Notes: generated by a model not told the origin, from the sequence alone. A stretch of 64,000 nt of DNA from Ferrovibrio sp. (GCF_017994015.1 NZ_JAGOLP010000012.1:1-64000), one strand, 5' to 3'. Counted from the stretch's first letter, positions 17,019-28,606 are shown. Made by a program: numbers and translations.

Positions 17019-17300
17019 ATGACCATCCGTTTCAAGACCATTGCGACCGCGCTGCTGGTGAGCAGCGGTCTTGTCCTCGGTTCCGTTGGTGCTTTTGCCC
17101 AGAGCGCCCCGGTCACCCAGCCGGCCGCTGCGGCTTCGGTGAATGCCACCTCGAACGCGACCAGCGCCAATGCCACCGCTGCCGCCAAGGCTGATGCCAA
17201 GCAGGCCGAGAAGAAGGCCGAAGCGAAGAAGCATGAGCTGAAGAAGGCCCATGCCGCCCAGGACAAGAAAGCCAGTGAGGCGAAGAAAGCCGTCAACTGA
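17019..17300 (+). CDS. Small secreted Ala/Lys-rich protein
   Basis: The 93-residue product has a clear signal peptide (cleavage probably after AFA at about 27) and a mature part made of Ala/Asn/Thr/Ser-rich sequence followed by Lys/Ala/Glu-rich helix-forming sequence. An AAGGAG site lies 8 bases before ATG 17019. No family is recognisable because the composition is of low complexity. A periplasmic or surface structural role is possible. Confidence 0.6.
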   Translation: MTIRFKTIATALLVSSGLVLGSVGAFAQSAPVTQPAAAASVNATSNATSANATAAAKADAKQAEKKAEAKKHELKKAHAAQDKKASEAKKAVN

Positions 17301-17326
17301 GCGGCTATCACTGAAGCTTGAATACC

Positions 17327-17364
17327 AGCCCCCCGTTCCGGCTTTTTGCCCGGGGCGGGGGGCT
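17327..17364 (+). other. GC-rich hairpin after the Ala/Lys-rich protein gene
   Basis: AGCCCCCCG (17327-17335) and CGGGGGGCT (17356-17364) form a perfect 9-bp stem, with a smaller CCGG pairing in the loop. TCCC follows, so there is no U-tract. It may slow RNA polymerase or cap the message before the HAD gene. Confidence 0.45.
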
Positions 17365-17398
17365 TCCCATTATCTGCCGCCCATGCTTTCCTCCGGGC

Positions 17399-18103
17399 AT
17401 GATTCCCGGGGACGAAACGTATAAACCGCCGTGCTTGGTGCTGTTCGATTGCGATGGCACCCTGGTGGACAGCCAGCATCACATCATTGCCGCCATGCGG
17501 CAGGCTTTTGCCGCTTTTGCGCTGCCTGAGCCGCATGCCGATGATGTGCGCCGCCTGGTGGGCCTGCCGCTGGATGTTTCGGTGCGCAAATTGCTGGAAG
17601 CCGGCGCCGCCAATGCCGATGCCGTGGTGGCGGCCTATCGTGAAGCGGCTTTTGCCATGCGCCACCAGCCGGATCATCAGGAACCGCTATTTCCCGGCTT
17701 GCGCGAGGTGCTGGATACTCTGGAAGCCGATGGCTGCCTGCTGGGCATTGCCACCGGCAAGGCGCGGCGCGGCCTGGATGCCACCTTGCAGATGCATGGC
17801 CTGGCGGATCGTTTCATCACGTTGCAGACAGCGGATATTGCACGCGGCAAACCTGATCCCGATATGGTATTAAGGGCGATGCGGGAAACCGGCGCCACGC
17901 CGGCCTCGACATTGGTGGTTGGTGACACAACTTTTGACATAATGATGGCCCGTAATGCCGGCACCCGTTCCGTGGGTGTGGCCTGGGGTTATCACGATCC
18001 GGACGAATTGCTCCAGGCCGGTGCTCATGCGGTGATCCGGCGCTTTGCCGATTTACCGCAGCTTGTCCGGCAAATCATGGGAGGCCAGTCATGCGCTATG
18101 TGA
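17399..18103 (+). CDS. HAD-superfamily phosphatase (phosphoglycolate-phosphatase-like)
   Basis: The 234-residue product is a subfamily IA haloacid-dehalogenase-type hydrolase. Motif I is LFDCDGTLVD with D17 and D19, motif II lies in GIATGK, and motif III-IV includes the RGKPDPDMV and VVGDTTFDIMMARNAG stretches. The family dephosphorylates small metabolites such as phosphoglycolate; the substrate is not known here. ATG 17399 is the start nearest the conserved core. The end overlaps the AsmA gene by 13 bases, so the two are coupled. Confidence 0.88.
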   Translation: MIPGDETYKPPCLVLFDCDGTLVDSQHHIIAAMRQAFAAFALPEPHADDVRRLVGLPLDVSVRKLLEAGAANADAVVAAYREAAFAMRHQPDHQEPLFPGLREVLDTLEADGCLLGIATGKARRGLDATLQMHGLADRFITLQTADIARGKPDPDMVLRAMRETGATPASTLVVGDTTFDIMMARNAGTRSVGVAWGYHDPDELLQAGAHAVIRRFADLPQLVRQIMGGQSCAM

Positions 18104-20367
18104 AATGGATTGCTCTAGCCCTGGTGCTGCTGATTGGCGCCGCCGTGGCGGTGGTTCTCACTGTTGATGTGAACCGCTTCAAGCCGCAGATCCTGGCCGC
18201 GGCAGAGGAAGCCACTGGGCGCAAGCTGGAAATTGCCGGCGATCTCAAACTGAACCTGTTCCCGAAGCCGGCGATCACGGTGAAGGGCGTCAAGCTGGCC
18301 AATGCTGCCTGGGGCAGCCGGACCGACATGGCCAATGTGGGCGAATTCGCCGCCGAACTGGATTTGTTTGCGCTGCTGGGCCGCCAGGTGAAGGTGGACC
18401 GGCTGGTGCTGGCCGATGTGGATGTGTTGCTGGAGAAGGACAAGCAGGGCCGCGCCAATTGGGAATTCGGCAGCAAGCCGGCGCAGCCGCAACAGCAGCA
18501 ACAGGCGGCGAGCCAGCCGGGCGCAGCGATGAGCCTGCCTGCGGTATCCGACGTGACATTGAAGAATATCAAGCTGGCTTATCGCGACGCGACGACCGGC
18601 GCGGCCAATGATGTGCTGCTGAGCGAATTGTCGCTCAAGAGTGGTCTTGGCGGGATATTGGCCGCCAAGCTGGTGGCCAAGGTGGATGGCAACGACATTA
18701 CCGCTGATGGCAGCTTCGGCAGCCTGAGCGAGATGATGGCGCCGAGCAAACCCTGGCCGGTGAAACTGAATCTGGCGATCCCGAATGCCGATCTGAAGGC
18801 AACCGTGGAAGGCTCTATCCGCGAGCCGCTGGCTGGCAAGGGCTATGTGCTGAAATTCACCGCCGCCGCGCCGGATATTGCCAAGCTGGCCGCCCTGGCC
18901 AAGCAGAAGGCGCCGAGTTATGGCCCGCTGGCGATTGCCGGCAGCCTGAACGATCAGGCCGGCGAGCCGGGCTTGAGCGATCTGAAACTCAGCCTCGGCA
19001 GTGAGGAAATTGGCCGTGTGGGCCTGAGCGGCGCGGTGCGCCAATTGCTGCAACAGAAGGGCGTGGCGCTGGATGTGGAATTGACCACACCGAATGCCAA
19101 AGCCTTTGCTGCCAAGTTCGGCGCCGAGGTGGCCCAGGCCGTGCCGGTGAAATTTAAGGCCAATGTGAAGGATGCCGGGCCACAGCGTTATGTGCTGAGC
19201 GGCATCACTGCCGATATTGCCGGCAGCGATCTGGCCGGCTCGGGTGAGATTGCATTGGCTGGCGCGCGCCCGGCGGTCAAATTTGACCTTGCCTCGAAAT
19301 CACTCGACCTGACGCCGCTGCTTGGCGATGGCAGTACGGCCGGCGGCAAGCCGGCAACATCGGGCAGCGGCAGCGCGGCGAAGAAAAGCGGCGACAAGCT
19401 GTTCAGCAGCGATCCGTTGCCGCTGGATGCGCTGTCGCTGGCCGATGCCGATTTCCGTTTCAAGGCTGAAAAATTCAAGGCGCCCAAGCTTGCAGCGCAG
19501 AATGTGAATATTGCGCTGCTGCTGAAGGATGGCGTGCTCAGCCTGAAGCCGTTTGGGCTTGGCTTATCCGGCGGCACTCTGGCCGGCGAGATTGGCCTGA
19601 ATGGCAAAACCAAGGCGCTGAGAGTGAAGCTGGATGGCAAGAATATCGGCCTCAGCGATTATCTGCGCAGCGAGAAGATCAGCGATGTGATCAGCCGCGA
19701 TGCACGCACTGATCTTGCCATTGACCTGACCAGCCAAGGCGGCAGCGTGGCCGCTTTGATGGCCGGGTTGAACGGCAAGGCGGTGGTGAAAGTGGGCGAG
19801 GGCGAGTTGCGCGACCAATATCTTGATTTCCTGGGCGCCGACATGCTGAGCGTGCTGGGTCGTTTTGGCCAAGCCACGGCCAAGACCAAGCTGGAATGTG
19901 TGGTGACCGGCTTTGAGATCAAGAGCGGCGTGGTGACGCCGAAGCCGATTTTTGTTGAAACCGGGCGTATCACCATTGCCGGCGAAGGCGCGATCAATCT
20001 GGCCACCGAGCAGCTTGATCTGAAGATTGTGCCATCCTCGCGTGATGCGGCGCTGGCCAGCCTGGCAGTGCCGATCAAGGTGGGCGGCACATTGGCCTCG
20101 CCGAGTGCCTTCCCTGATCCGCTGGCTGCCGCCAAGGGTGTGGCCGGCGCATTGGCCGGTGCAGCTTTGCTGGGGCCGGCGGCCATCCTTACGCCGCTGA
20201 TGAGCAGCGGCAGTGGTGATGCTGATCGCGGCCAGGCGGCCTGCGCCAAGGCGGTGGCGATTGCCGAAGGCAAGCCGGTGCCTGGCAGTCGCCCCGGGCA
20301 GGCGGCGCCATCCAGCAACCCGGTGGAAAATCTGGGCCGTGGCCTCAATAATCTGTTCAAGCGCTGA
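18091..20367 (+). CDS. AsmA-family inner-membrane-anchored protein
   Basis: AsmA-like proteins are anchored in the inner membrane, span the periplasm and are linked to phospholipid transport and outer-membrane assembly. The 758-residue product has one N-terminal membrane segment (about 5-25), the typical VDVNRFKPQILAAAEEATGR start, and repeated beta-rich segments. Near the C-terminus is a typical AsmA stretch (FVETGRITIAGEGAINLATE, QLDLKIVPSSRD). Low-complexity linkers occur at about 130-145 (Gln) and 415-430 (Gly/Ser). It overlaps the HAD gene and is followed 7 bases later by the ATP12 gene. Confidence 0.9.
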   Translation: MRYVKWIALALVLLIGAAVAVVLTVDVNRFKPQILAAAEEATGRKLEIAGDLKLNLFPKPAITVKGVKLANAAWGSRTDMANVGEFAAELDLFALLGRQVKVDRLVLADVDVLLEKDKQGRANWEFGSKPAQPQQQQQAASQPGAAMSLPAVSDVTLKNIKLAYRDATTGAANDVLLSELSLKSGLGGILAAKLVAKVDGNDITADGSFGSLSEMMAPSKPWPVKLNLAIPNADLKATVEGSIREPLAGKGYVLKFTAAAPDIAKLAALAKQKAPSYGPLAIAGSLNDQAGEPGLSDLKLSLGSEEIGRVGLSGAVRQLLQQKGVALDVELTTPNAKAFAAKFGAEVAQAVPVKFKANVKDAGPQRYVLSGITADIAGSDLAGSGEIALAGARPAVKFDLASKSLDLTPLLGDGSTAGGKPATSGSGSAAKKSGDKLFSSDPLPLDALSLADADFRFKAEKFKAPKLAAQNVNIALLLKDGVLSLKPFGLGLSGGTLAGEIGLNGKTKALRVKLDGKNIGLSDYLRSEKISDVISRDARTDLAIDLTSQGGSVAALMAGLNGKAVVKVGEGELRDQYLDFLGADMLSVLGRFGQATAKTKLECVVTGFEIKSGVVTPKPIFVETGRITIAGEGAINLATEQLDLKIVPSSRDAALASLAVPIKVGGTLASPSAFPDPLAAAKGVAGALAGAALLGPAAILTPLMSSGSGDADRGQAACAKAVAIAEGKPVPGSRPGQAAPSSNPVENLGRGLNNLFKR

Positions 20368-20374
20368 GTAAACC

Positions 20375-21067
20375 ATGAAGCGATTCTACAAGACCGCCAC
20401 CGCGCAGGCGTCAGCGGATGGCGGCGCTGTTGTGCTGCTTGATGGCCGCGTGCTGAAAACCCCGGCCAAGCAGGACATGCGCCTGCCGACGCTGGCATTG
20501 GCGGAAGCCATCGCGGCGGAATGGGCGGCGCAGGGGGCCGAGATCAGGCCGCAGGACATGCCGCTGATGCAGCTAGCCGCCACCGCGCTTGATCGTTTGG
20601 CGCTGGATCGCAGCCCGGCCGTGGCCGATGTGGTGCGCTATAGCGGTTCGGATTTGCTGGCCTATCGCGCTGAATTTCCGCCGGAGCTGGTGCTGCGCCA
20701 GCAAGCCGAATGGCAGCCTTTGCTGGACTGGTTCCGCGAGCGTTATGACGTGGCGATGAATGTGACGCAGAGCATCACCGCCGTGCCGCAGCCGCCGGAA
20801 CTGGCTGAGCGGATCAGGCGGGTGTGCGAGACGATTGATCCGCTGCGGCTGACCGCGTTGCAGACCGCCACCAATGTTTGCGGCTCGGTGGTGATTGCGC
20901 TGGCTTTGCTGGAGGGCAGGGTGGATGCAATGGGCGCTTTCCGCATCGGCTATCTGGATGAATTGCACCAGGCCGAGCGCTGGGGCGAGGATGAGGAAGC
21001 CGTGGCGCGACGCCAGGCATTGCAGGCCGAACTGGCCGCCATCGAGCGCTTTATCAGCCTGCTATAG
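20375..21067 (+). CDS. ATP12-family F1-ATPase assembly chaperone
   Basis: ATP12 proteins bind the alpha subunit during F1 assembly; bacterial homologues are mainly alphaproteobacterial. The 230-residue product shows the conserved MKRFYKTA opening, LLDGRVLKTPAKQDMRLPT, and the later DLLAYRAEFPPEL and ITAVPQP segments. Length is normal for the family. It ends overlapping convergently with the corA-like gene by 6 bases. Confidence 0.9.
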   Translation: MKRFYKTATAQASADGGAVVLLDGRVLKTPAKQDMRLPTLALAEAIAAEWAAQGAEIRPQDMPLMQLAATALDRLALDRSPAVADVVRYSGSDLLAYRAEFPPELVLRQQAEWQPLLDWFRERYDVAMNVTQSITAVPQPPELAERIRRVCETIDPLRLTALQTATNVCGSVVIALALLEGRVDAMGAFRIGYLDELHQAERWGEDEEAVARRQALQAELAAIERFISLL

Positions 21068-22030
21068 CCAGCCGGATTTGCGGAAGCGCCAGTAAAGTAT
21101 GCCGCAGGCCACGGCGATGACGAGCAGAGCGGCGGGATAACCAAACTGCCACTTCAATTCCGGCATCACGTCAAAATTCATGCCCCAGATGCCGGCGAAG
21201 GCGGTGGCGACGGCGAAGATGCCGGCCCAGGCGGCCAGCCGCTTGTTCACTTCACCTTCCTCAATGGTAACCATCGACAGGTTAACCTGCATCGCGGTGT
21301 TGATCGTGTCGCGGATCGCATCCACCGAGGTGTTGATGCGGTTGAGATGGTCATACACGTCGCGGAAATAAACCTGCATGTCGGCGCAGGGCAGCGGAAC
21401 GCGGCCACCGCCCTGCAATTTGCCCACTGCATCCAGCAGAGGCGCCACGGCATGTTTCAGCACCTGCACCTTGCGCTTCAGGGCATAGAGCCGTTCGATA
21501 TTGGAACGTGCCGAGCCCTGCGCAAAAATCTGCTCCTCGATCTGCTCAAGCTCGGTTTCAAGGGCATCGACAATGGGGAAATAACGATCAACGATGGCGT
21601 CGATCAGGGCATAGAACACAAAGCCCGAGCCGAGTTTGAGCAGATGCTGTTCCCGTTCGCAGCGTGCCCGCACGCCCAGGAAATTCTGTTGGCTGCGGTT
21701 GCGGACTGACAGCACATAATTGCGCCCGACAAAAACATCGACTTCGCCGACCTGGATTTCGCCGTCTAAAATCTCAATCAGTTGAATTACGGCAAAGATG
21801 CTGTCGCTGTATTCTTCAATCTTGGGCCGCTGATGGCCGTGATTGGCATCTTCCACTGCCAATTCGTGCAGCCCGAATTCCTCTTTCATCTGCTGCAATT
21901 CGGTGCCGTCGGCATCCTTCAGGGCGACCCAGACGAAGGTGCCGGGTTGCGAAACATGGTCGCTGATCTGATGGATCGAGGGTTCGGCGATTTTCTCGCC
22001 ATTGCGGTAGGCAACACAATTGATCAGCAT
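21062..22030 (-). CDS. corA: CorA-family divalent-cation transporter
   Basis: CorA channels carry Mg2+ and sometimes Co2+ or Ni2+ across the inner membrane. The 322-residue product has a large cytoplasmic N-terminal domain, a long helix, and two C-terminal membrane segments. The signature GMN is at 283-285 in GIWGMNFDVMPELKWQFGYP. The tail RFRKSGWL is basic. ATG 22030 gives the family-typical MLINCVAYRNG start; an open frame extends upstream to 22087. Confidence 0.93.
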   Translation of the reverse strand: MLINCVAYRNGEKIAEPSIHQISDHVSQPGTFVWVALKDADGTELQQMKEEFGLHELAVEDANHGHQRPKIEEYSDSIFAVIQLIEILDGEIQVGEVDVFVGRNYVLSVRNRSQQNFLGVRARCEREQHLLKLGSGFVFYALIDAIVDRYFPIVDALETELEQIEEQIFAQGSARSNIERLYALKRKVQVLKHAVAPLLDAVGKLQGGGRVPLPCADMQVYFRDVYDHLNRINTSVDAIRDTINTAMQVNLSMVTIEEGEVNKRLAAWAGIFAVATAFAGIWGMNFDVMPELKWQFGYPAALLVIAVACGILYWRFRKSGWL

Positions 22031-22099
22031 GGCGCAATCACCCTCATTCGCGTCTCGCTCGGCGGACGATAGAGACTTTGCCTTCAACGCGCCAGTTGG

Positions 22100-22750
22100 T
22101 CAGCCGAGATGGGCGGCTATGCGGTCAAATACCGCGTGGAACATCGCTTCGGTGAGACGGCCGGTATTGGTGTTGTAGCGCGAGCAGTGATAGCTCGAAA
22201 ACAGCGTGGCGCCATTCGGCATTGGATAGGCGCTGTTATGCCCAAAGGGCGCGGCAGCACGCTTCACTTTCAGGGTATCCAGCACCGCCACATGGGCAAT
22301 CTGGCCCAGCGCCAGGATGGCGCGCAGCCCTGACATGGCAGCGATTTCGGGTGCCAGGAAAGTGCTGCGGCAGATTTTGGTTTCAGCCGGCGTAGGCTTG
22401 TTTTCCGGCGGCACACATTTCACCGCATTGGAAATGCGGGCGCGCAGCAACACCAGGCCGTCATTCGGATCGGCGCGGAATTCTCCCTGGCTGAAGCCGT
22501 ATTTCTTCAATGTACTGTACAGCAGGTCGCCGGCATAATCGCCGGTGAAAGGCCGACCAGTGCGGTTGGCGCCTTTCAGGCCGGGTGCCAGCCCCACCAC
22601 CAGCAGGGCTGGGGCGGCATCGCCCCAGGCCGGCACCGGTGCATTGAAAAAGTCGGGATAGGCGCGGCGGTTATCGTCACGAAACTCAGCCAGGCGCGGG
22701 CAGAGCCGACAATCCCGTTCCGGCACCGGATAAGGCAAAGCCGCTGCCAT
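22100..22750 (-). CDS. Family 5 (UDGb-type) uracil-DNA glycosylase
   Basis: The enzyme removes uracil and some other deaminated bases from DNA. The 216-residue product has the family motif GLAPGLKGANRTGRPFTGD (53-71), in which alanine rather than aspartate or asparagine occupies the usual catalytic spot, and the second motif HCSRYNTNTGR (188-198). Four cysteines (14, 17, 112, 127) fit a [4Fe-4S] cluster. It is 17 bases downstream of the NYN gene on the same strand. Confidence 0.88.
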   Translation of the reverse strand: MAAALPYPVPERDCRLCPRLAEFRDDNRRAYPDFFNAPVPAWGDAAPALLVVGLAPGLKGANRTGRPFTGDYAGDLLYSTLKKYGFSQGEFRADPNDGLVLLRARISNAVKCVPPENKPTPAETKICRSTFLAPEIAAMSGLRAILALGQIAHVAVLDTLKVKRAAAPFGHNSAYPMPNGATLFSSYHCSRYNTNTGRLTEAMFHAVFDRIAAHLG

Positions 22751-22767
22751 GCTGGCCGCCGGCTGGC

Positions 22768-23433
22768 TTAGCGGTTGTAGCCGCGCGGATTGGCGGTGTC
22801 GATTTCGTCTTCTTCCTCATAGGCGCCGGCCGGGCTGCCCGGGGCTACACGCAAGGTGGCATTGAGGCCGGCGGTGCGCTGCGCCTGGAGATGTTCGCGG
22901 GCAGCACCTTCGCGCATGATCTTCGGCATCAGATCCTGCAATTCCACAAAGGTATCGGCCTGGCGGCGCAATTCATCGGCCACCATCGGCGGCTGGCTCT
23001 TGGTGGTGGCCACCACCGACACGCGCACGCCGCGACGCTGCACGGCATCCACCAGCCGGCGGAAATCGCCATCGCCGGAGAACAGCACGGCATGGTCGAT
23101 ATGCGGCGCCAAGTCCATCATGTCGATGGCAAGCTCGATATCCATGTTGCTCTTGAAGCGACGGCGACCATTAGCGTCGGTATATTCCTTGGCCGGCTTG
23201 GTCACCATGGTGTAGCCGTTGTAATCCAGCCAATCGATCAGCGGCCGCAGCGGTGAGTAATCGGCATCTTCAACCAGCGCGGTGTAGTAGAAGGCGCGGA
23301 TCAGATGCGCTTCCTTGCGGAAGTGTTCCAGCAGACGGCGATAGTCGATTTCAAAACCCAGGCTGCGCGCCGCCGAATAGAGGTTGGCGCCATCAATGAA
23401 CAATGCGACCCGTTCTTGCGGATAAAATTTCAT
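22768..23433 (-). CDS. NYN-domain (LabA/DUF88-like) putative RNase
   Basis: NYN domains are PIN-like nuclease folds that cut RNA. The 221-residue product starts MKFYPQERVALFIDGANLYS with D14 and N17, and has NMDIELAIDMMDLA and LFSGDGDFRRLVDAVQRRG, giving the acidic active-site cluster of the family. A basic C-terminal tail follows from about 170. GGAG is present 8 bases upstream of ATG 23433. It is divergent from folK and upstream of the uracil-DNA glycosylase. Confidence 0.88.
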   Translation of the reverse strand: MKFYPQERVALFIDGANLYSAARSLGFEIDYRRLLEHFRKEAHLIRAFYYTALVEDADYSPLRPLIDWLDYNGYTMVTKPAKEYTDANGRRRFKSNMDIELAIDMMDLAPHIDHAVLFSGDGDFRRLVDAVQRRGVRVSVVATTKSQPPMVADELRRQADTFVELQDLMPKIMREGAAREHLQAQRTAGLNATLRVAPGSPAGAYEEEDEIDTANPRGYNR

Positions 23434-23521
23434 GAGTTTCACTCCGTATTGGTATGACGTCGATATATTGAGAAGGTACGATGGGTTAGATAAATCATCG
23501 CAAAGCCTACACAAGCCTTTC

Positions 23522-24070
23522 ATGCGCGAAAATCCCTCGAACGATCTAGTTTTTGTCGCAATCGGCGGAAACCTGCCCGCAGAGGGTCGGGATGGATTGC
23601 GCCCTACACTTGAGGCGGGTGTAGCGGCCTTATCCGAGATCGGCTGCACCATTATCGGGCGCTCTAGCTGGTGGTGTTCGCCGGCCTGGCCGCCGCCTGG
23701 ACCCGGCGAATCCAGGCAGCCGGATTACCTCAATGCCGTGGTGGCGCTGCATACCAATCTGGGGCCGGATGAATTGCTGCAAGCGCTGCATGGCATCGAG
23801 GCGGCTTTTGGCCGCAGTCGGCTGGGGCGCTGGGATGCCCGGCCGCTTGATCTCGACCTGATCGACTATGCCGGCCGGGTGCAGATGGATGGCGAGGCGG
23901 GCCGGGCGGTTTTGCCACATCCGCGCATGGCCGGGCGGTTATTTGTGCTGCTGCCGTTGCGGGAATTGGCGCCGGATTGGCACCATCCGCGCTCCGGGCT
24001 GGCCATAGAGCGTTTGATTGCCGCCGCAGAACCCATGAAAATCAATAGGTTAGGCGCCGCGTCAAGTTAG
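23522..24070 (+). CDS. folK: 6-hydroxymethyl-7,8-dihydropterin pyrophosphokinase
   Basis: FolK transfers pyrophosphate from ATP to hydroxymethyldihydropterin in folate synthesis. The 182-residue product has the opening VAIGGNLP, YLNAVVALHTNL, the FGRSRLGRWDARPLDLDLID signature with the Mg-binding aspartates, and LPHPRMAGRLFVLLPL. ATG 23522 is preferred to an upstream in-frame start at 23432, since the core begins about 10 residues later. No folB or folP lies next to it. Confidence 0.93.
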   Translation: MRENPSNDLVFVAIGGNLPAEGRDGLRPTLEAGVAALSEIGCTIIGRSSWWCSPAWPPPGPGESRQPDYLNAVVALHTNLGPDELLQALHGIEAAFGRSRLGRWDARPLDLDLIDYAGRVQMDGEAGRAVLPHPRMAGRLFVLLPLRELAPDWHHPRSGLAIERLIAAAEPMKINRLGAASS

Positions 24071-24073
24071 CAC

Positions 24074-24127
24074 TTGCAGCATGACGGCGAAGCGGGTATG
24101 CACCCGTCTTTGAAGGATTCGCTGCAA
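24074..24127 (+). promoter_or_regulatory. Nested hairpin in the rpoZ leader that pairs with the ribosome-binding site
   Basis: TTGCAGC (24074-24080) pairs with GCTGCAA (24121-24127), enclosing a smaller hairpin CGGGT-ATGC-ACCCG (24093-24106). The outer stem includes the first bases of the AAGGA ribosome-binding site (24126-24130) of rpoZ. It could modulate rpoZ translation; evidence is sequence pairing only. Confidence 0.4.
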
Positions 24128-24138
24128 GGATTCCCCAC

Positions 24139-24522
24139 ATGGCTCGCGTTACCGTCGAAGATTGCGTTCTCAAGGTTCCCAACCGGTTTGAGTTGGTGAT
24201 GCTCGCCGCCCAGCGTGCCCGCGCCGTTTCGGCTGGCGCGCCGCTGACCGTGGACCGCGACAACGACAAGAATCCGGTGGTGGCTTTGCGCGAAATCGCC
24301 GACGAGACGGTGGATATCGAAACCCTGCGCCAGCGCATGATTGGCGGCATGCAGAAGCATGTGGAAGTGGACGAGCCGGAAGAAGACAACATGGCGGCGC
24401 TGATGGAATCGGCCGAATGGGCCGGCGTGCATCAGGCGGATGATCTTGCCGAAGGTATGGGCCTGGAAGACGAAGCCGGCGATGACGCGGCCGACGAGTC
24501 GGCCGAGGCCGACGAGGAATAA
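24139..24522 (+). CDS. rpoZ: RNA polymerase omega subunit
   Basis: Omega stabilises the beta-prime subunit of RNA polymerase. The 127-residue product starts [20 protein letters not shown] and includes [32 protein letters not shown] in parts. The core is followed by a long acidic tail rich in Glu, Asp and Ala, usual in alphaproteobacteria. AAGGA precedes the ATG at 24139. It lies just upstream of the rsh gene, the standard alphaproteobacterial arrangement. Confidence 0.97.
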   Translation: MARVTVEDCVLKVPNRFELVMLAAQRARAVSAGAPLTVDRDNDKNPVVALREIADETVDIETLRQRMIGGMQKHVEVDEPEEDNMAALMESAEWAGVHQADDLAEGMGLEDEAGDDAADESAEADEE

Positions 24523-24549
24523 TTCTCGTCCTTTTGATCTAGAATCGTT

Positions 24550-24566
24550 CCAGGGTCTTGCCCTGG
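24550..24566 (+). other. Small hairpin in the rsh leader
   Basis: CCAGGG (24550-24555) and CCCTGG (24561-24566) form a 6-bp stem with a TCTTG loop, flanked by further TTCC/GGAA pairing. GGGG follows rather than U residues, so it is not an intrinsic terminator. It is in the 109-base gap between rpoZ and rsh. Confidence 0.35.
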
Positions 24567-24631
24567 GGGGAATTTAGCCCAAAATTCATGGTGTTGTGTA
24601 ACCGTTGCCTGCAACAGGAGAACGGCACCGT

Positions 24632-26818
<2,187 letters not shown>

Positions 26819-26843
26819 CCCCGACGGAAGCCCAGACCAGACC

Positions 26844-27431
26844 ATGACCAAAGACGAAGTGTTGCAGCATTACCGCGCCTCCGGCGCCCTTCTCGAAGGG
26901 CATTTCCTGCTCACCTCGGGCCTGCATAGCCCGATCTACATGCAGTCGGCCAAGGTGCTGTCGCATCCAGCCCGTGCCGAGGCCTTGTGCAAGGCGCTGG
27001 CCGATACCATTCGCGCCAAGCTGGGGCCGAATCCGGTGGATATCGTCTGCTCGCCGGCCATGGGCGGCGTGGTGGTGGGCTATGAACTGGCGCGCCAGCT
27101 TGGCGTGCCGGCAATCTTCACCGAGCGCGTGGACGGCAAATTCGCCCTGCGCCGTGGTTTTGAGATCGAACCGGGCGCCCGTGTGCTGATGGCCGAGGAT
27201 GTGGTCACCACCGGCAAGTCGAGCCGCGAATGTATCGACTGCATCACCGAGCATGGCGGCGTGACCGTGGCGGCTTCCTGCATTGTCGACCGCTCGGATG
27301 GCGAGGTTGATCTGGGCGTGCCGCTCTTTGCGCTGTGCGGCTTCAAGGTGCCGGCCTATCGCGCAGATGAATTGCCGCCCGAGATGCAGAAACTGCCGGC
27401 AATCAAGCCCGGCTCGCGCGGGCTGAAATAG
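26844..27431 (+). CDS. pyrE: Orotate phosphoribosyltransferase
   Basis: PyrE joins orotate and PRPP to give OMP in pyrimidine synthesis. The 195-residue product has SGLHSPIYMQSAKVL, SPAMGGVVVGYELAR and the PRPP loop VLMAEDVVTTGKSS. The length is typical of this bacterial subgroup. It starts 25 bases after rsh and 9 bases before pdxJ, so it probably belongs to one transcript. Confidence 0.95.
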   Translation: MTKDEVLQHYRASGALLEGHFLLTSGLHSPIYMQSAKVLSHPARAEALCKALADTIRAKLGPNPVDIVCSPAMGGVVVGYELARQLGVPAIFTERVDGKFALRRGFEIEPGARVLMAEDVVTTGKSSRECIDCITEHGGVTVAASCIVDRSDGEVDLGVPLFALCGFKVPAYRADELPPEMQKLPAIKPGSRGLK

Positions 27432-27440
27432 GAGCGGGGT

Positions 27441-28187
27441 ATGAGCAAGCTGCGCCTCGGCGTCAATATCGACCACGTAGCCACCATCCGTAATGCACGC
27501 GGCGGCCGGCATCCCGATCCGATCCGTGCCGCCATCATGGCGGCAGCGGCTGGTGCCGATGGCATCACGGCGCATTTGCGTGAGGATCGCCGCCATATCT
27601 CGGATGGTGATATTGACCGTCTGATGGCGGAGATTGATCTGCCGCTTAATCTGGAAATGGCCGCCACCGAGGAAATGCTCGGCATTGCGCTGCGCCACAA
27701 ACCGCATGCCTGCTGCATCGTGCCGGAGAAGCGCGAGGAGCGCACCACGGAAGGCGGCCTGGATGCAGCCGCCCAGCATAACCATCTGGCGCCGATCATC
27801 GCCAAGCTGAATGACGCCGGCATCCGCGTGTCGCTGTTCATCGAGCCGTCGCGGGTGCAGCTTGCCGTGGCCAAGGCGCTGGGTGCGCCGGTGGTGGAAT
27901 TGCATACCGGCCGCTATTGCGAACTGGAAGGCGCCGCCCGTGAAGTGGAACTCAATCGCCTGCGCTCGGCGGCGGCCTATGCGGCTGAATTGGGCCTGGA
28001 ATGCCATGCCGGCCATGGCCTGAATTTCGACACGGTGGCGCCGGTGGCGGCGATCCCCAGCATCATGGAATTGAATATCGGGCATTTCCTGATCGGCGAA
28101 GCCATCTTCGGCGGCCTGGATGGCGCCATCCGCCGCATGCGCAGCCTGATGGACGCGGCGCGCGGCGACCGCAGCCTGTCGGCCTGA
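27441..28187 (+). CDS. pdxJ: Pyridoxine 5'-phosphate synthase
   Basis: PdxJ condenses 1-deoxyxylulose 5-phosphate with 3-amino-2-oxopropyl phosphate to make pyridoxine 5'-phosphate. The 248-residue TIM-barrel product starts with [19 protein letters not shown], and has [28 protein letters not shown] and [11 protein letters not shown]. All are strongly conserved. GGAGCGGGGT precedes ATG 27441. It lies directly before acpS. Confidence 0.97.
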   Translation: MSKLRLGVNIDHVATIRNARGGRHPDPIRAAIMAAAAGADGITAHLREDRRHISDGDIDRLMAEIDLPLNLEMAATEEMLGIALRHKPHACCIVPEKREERTTEGGLDAAAQHNHLAPIIAKLNDAGIRVSLFIEPSRVQLAVAKALGAPVVELHTGRYCELEGAAREVELNRLRSAAAYAAELGLECHAGHGLNFDTVAPVAAIPSIMELNIGHFLIGEAIFGGLDGAIRRMRSLMDAARGDRSLSA

Positions 28188-28192
28188 TCTGC

Positions 28193-28606
28193 ATGATTCT
28201 CGGCATTGGTTCCGACCTGATCGACATCCGGCGGATTGAGAAATCCATTGCCCGCTTTGGCGAGCGTTTTCTCAACCGCATCTTCACCGACAAGGAAAAG
28301 GCGCGGTCAGACCGGCGCCAGCGCACCCGGATTGCCTCCTATGCCAAGCGCTTCGCGGCCAAGGAAGCCTGCTCCAAGGCGCTTGGCACCGGTTTTCGCA
28401 AGGGTGTGTTCTGGCGCGATATGGGCGTGGTGAACTTGCCCAGCGGCAAGCCATCGATGCTACTGACCGGTGGCGCGCTGGCGCGGCTGCAAAGCCTGCT
28501 GCCGGAAGGTTATGAGGCACAGATCGACCTGACCATCACCGACGAACCGCCGATGGCCCAGGCCTTTGTGATAATCTCTGCGGTGCCAAAGAAAAATTCT
28601 AATTGA
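28193..28606 (+). CDS. acpS: Holo-[acyl-carrier-protein] synthase
   Basis: AcpS transfers phosphopantetheine from CoA to acyl carrier protein. The 137-residue product begins [16 protein letters not shown] with metal-binding D8, and has the [15 protein letters not shown] motif. It begins 5 bases after pdxJ. The residues before ATG 28193 in the same frame do not match the family. Confidence 0.96.
   Translation: MILGIGSDLIDIRRIEKSIARFGERFLNRIFTDKEKARSDRRQRTRIASYAKRFAAKEACSKALGTGFRKGVFWRDMGVVNLPSGKPSMLLTGGALARLQSLLPEGYEAQIDLTITDEPPMAQAFVIISAVPKKNSN

Noticed and set aside
23434..23521. Promoters for the divergent NYN and folK genes
   Set aside because: The 88-base gap is AT-rich and has TATA-like stretches, but no hexamer pair with acceptable spacing was convincing on either strand.
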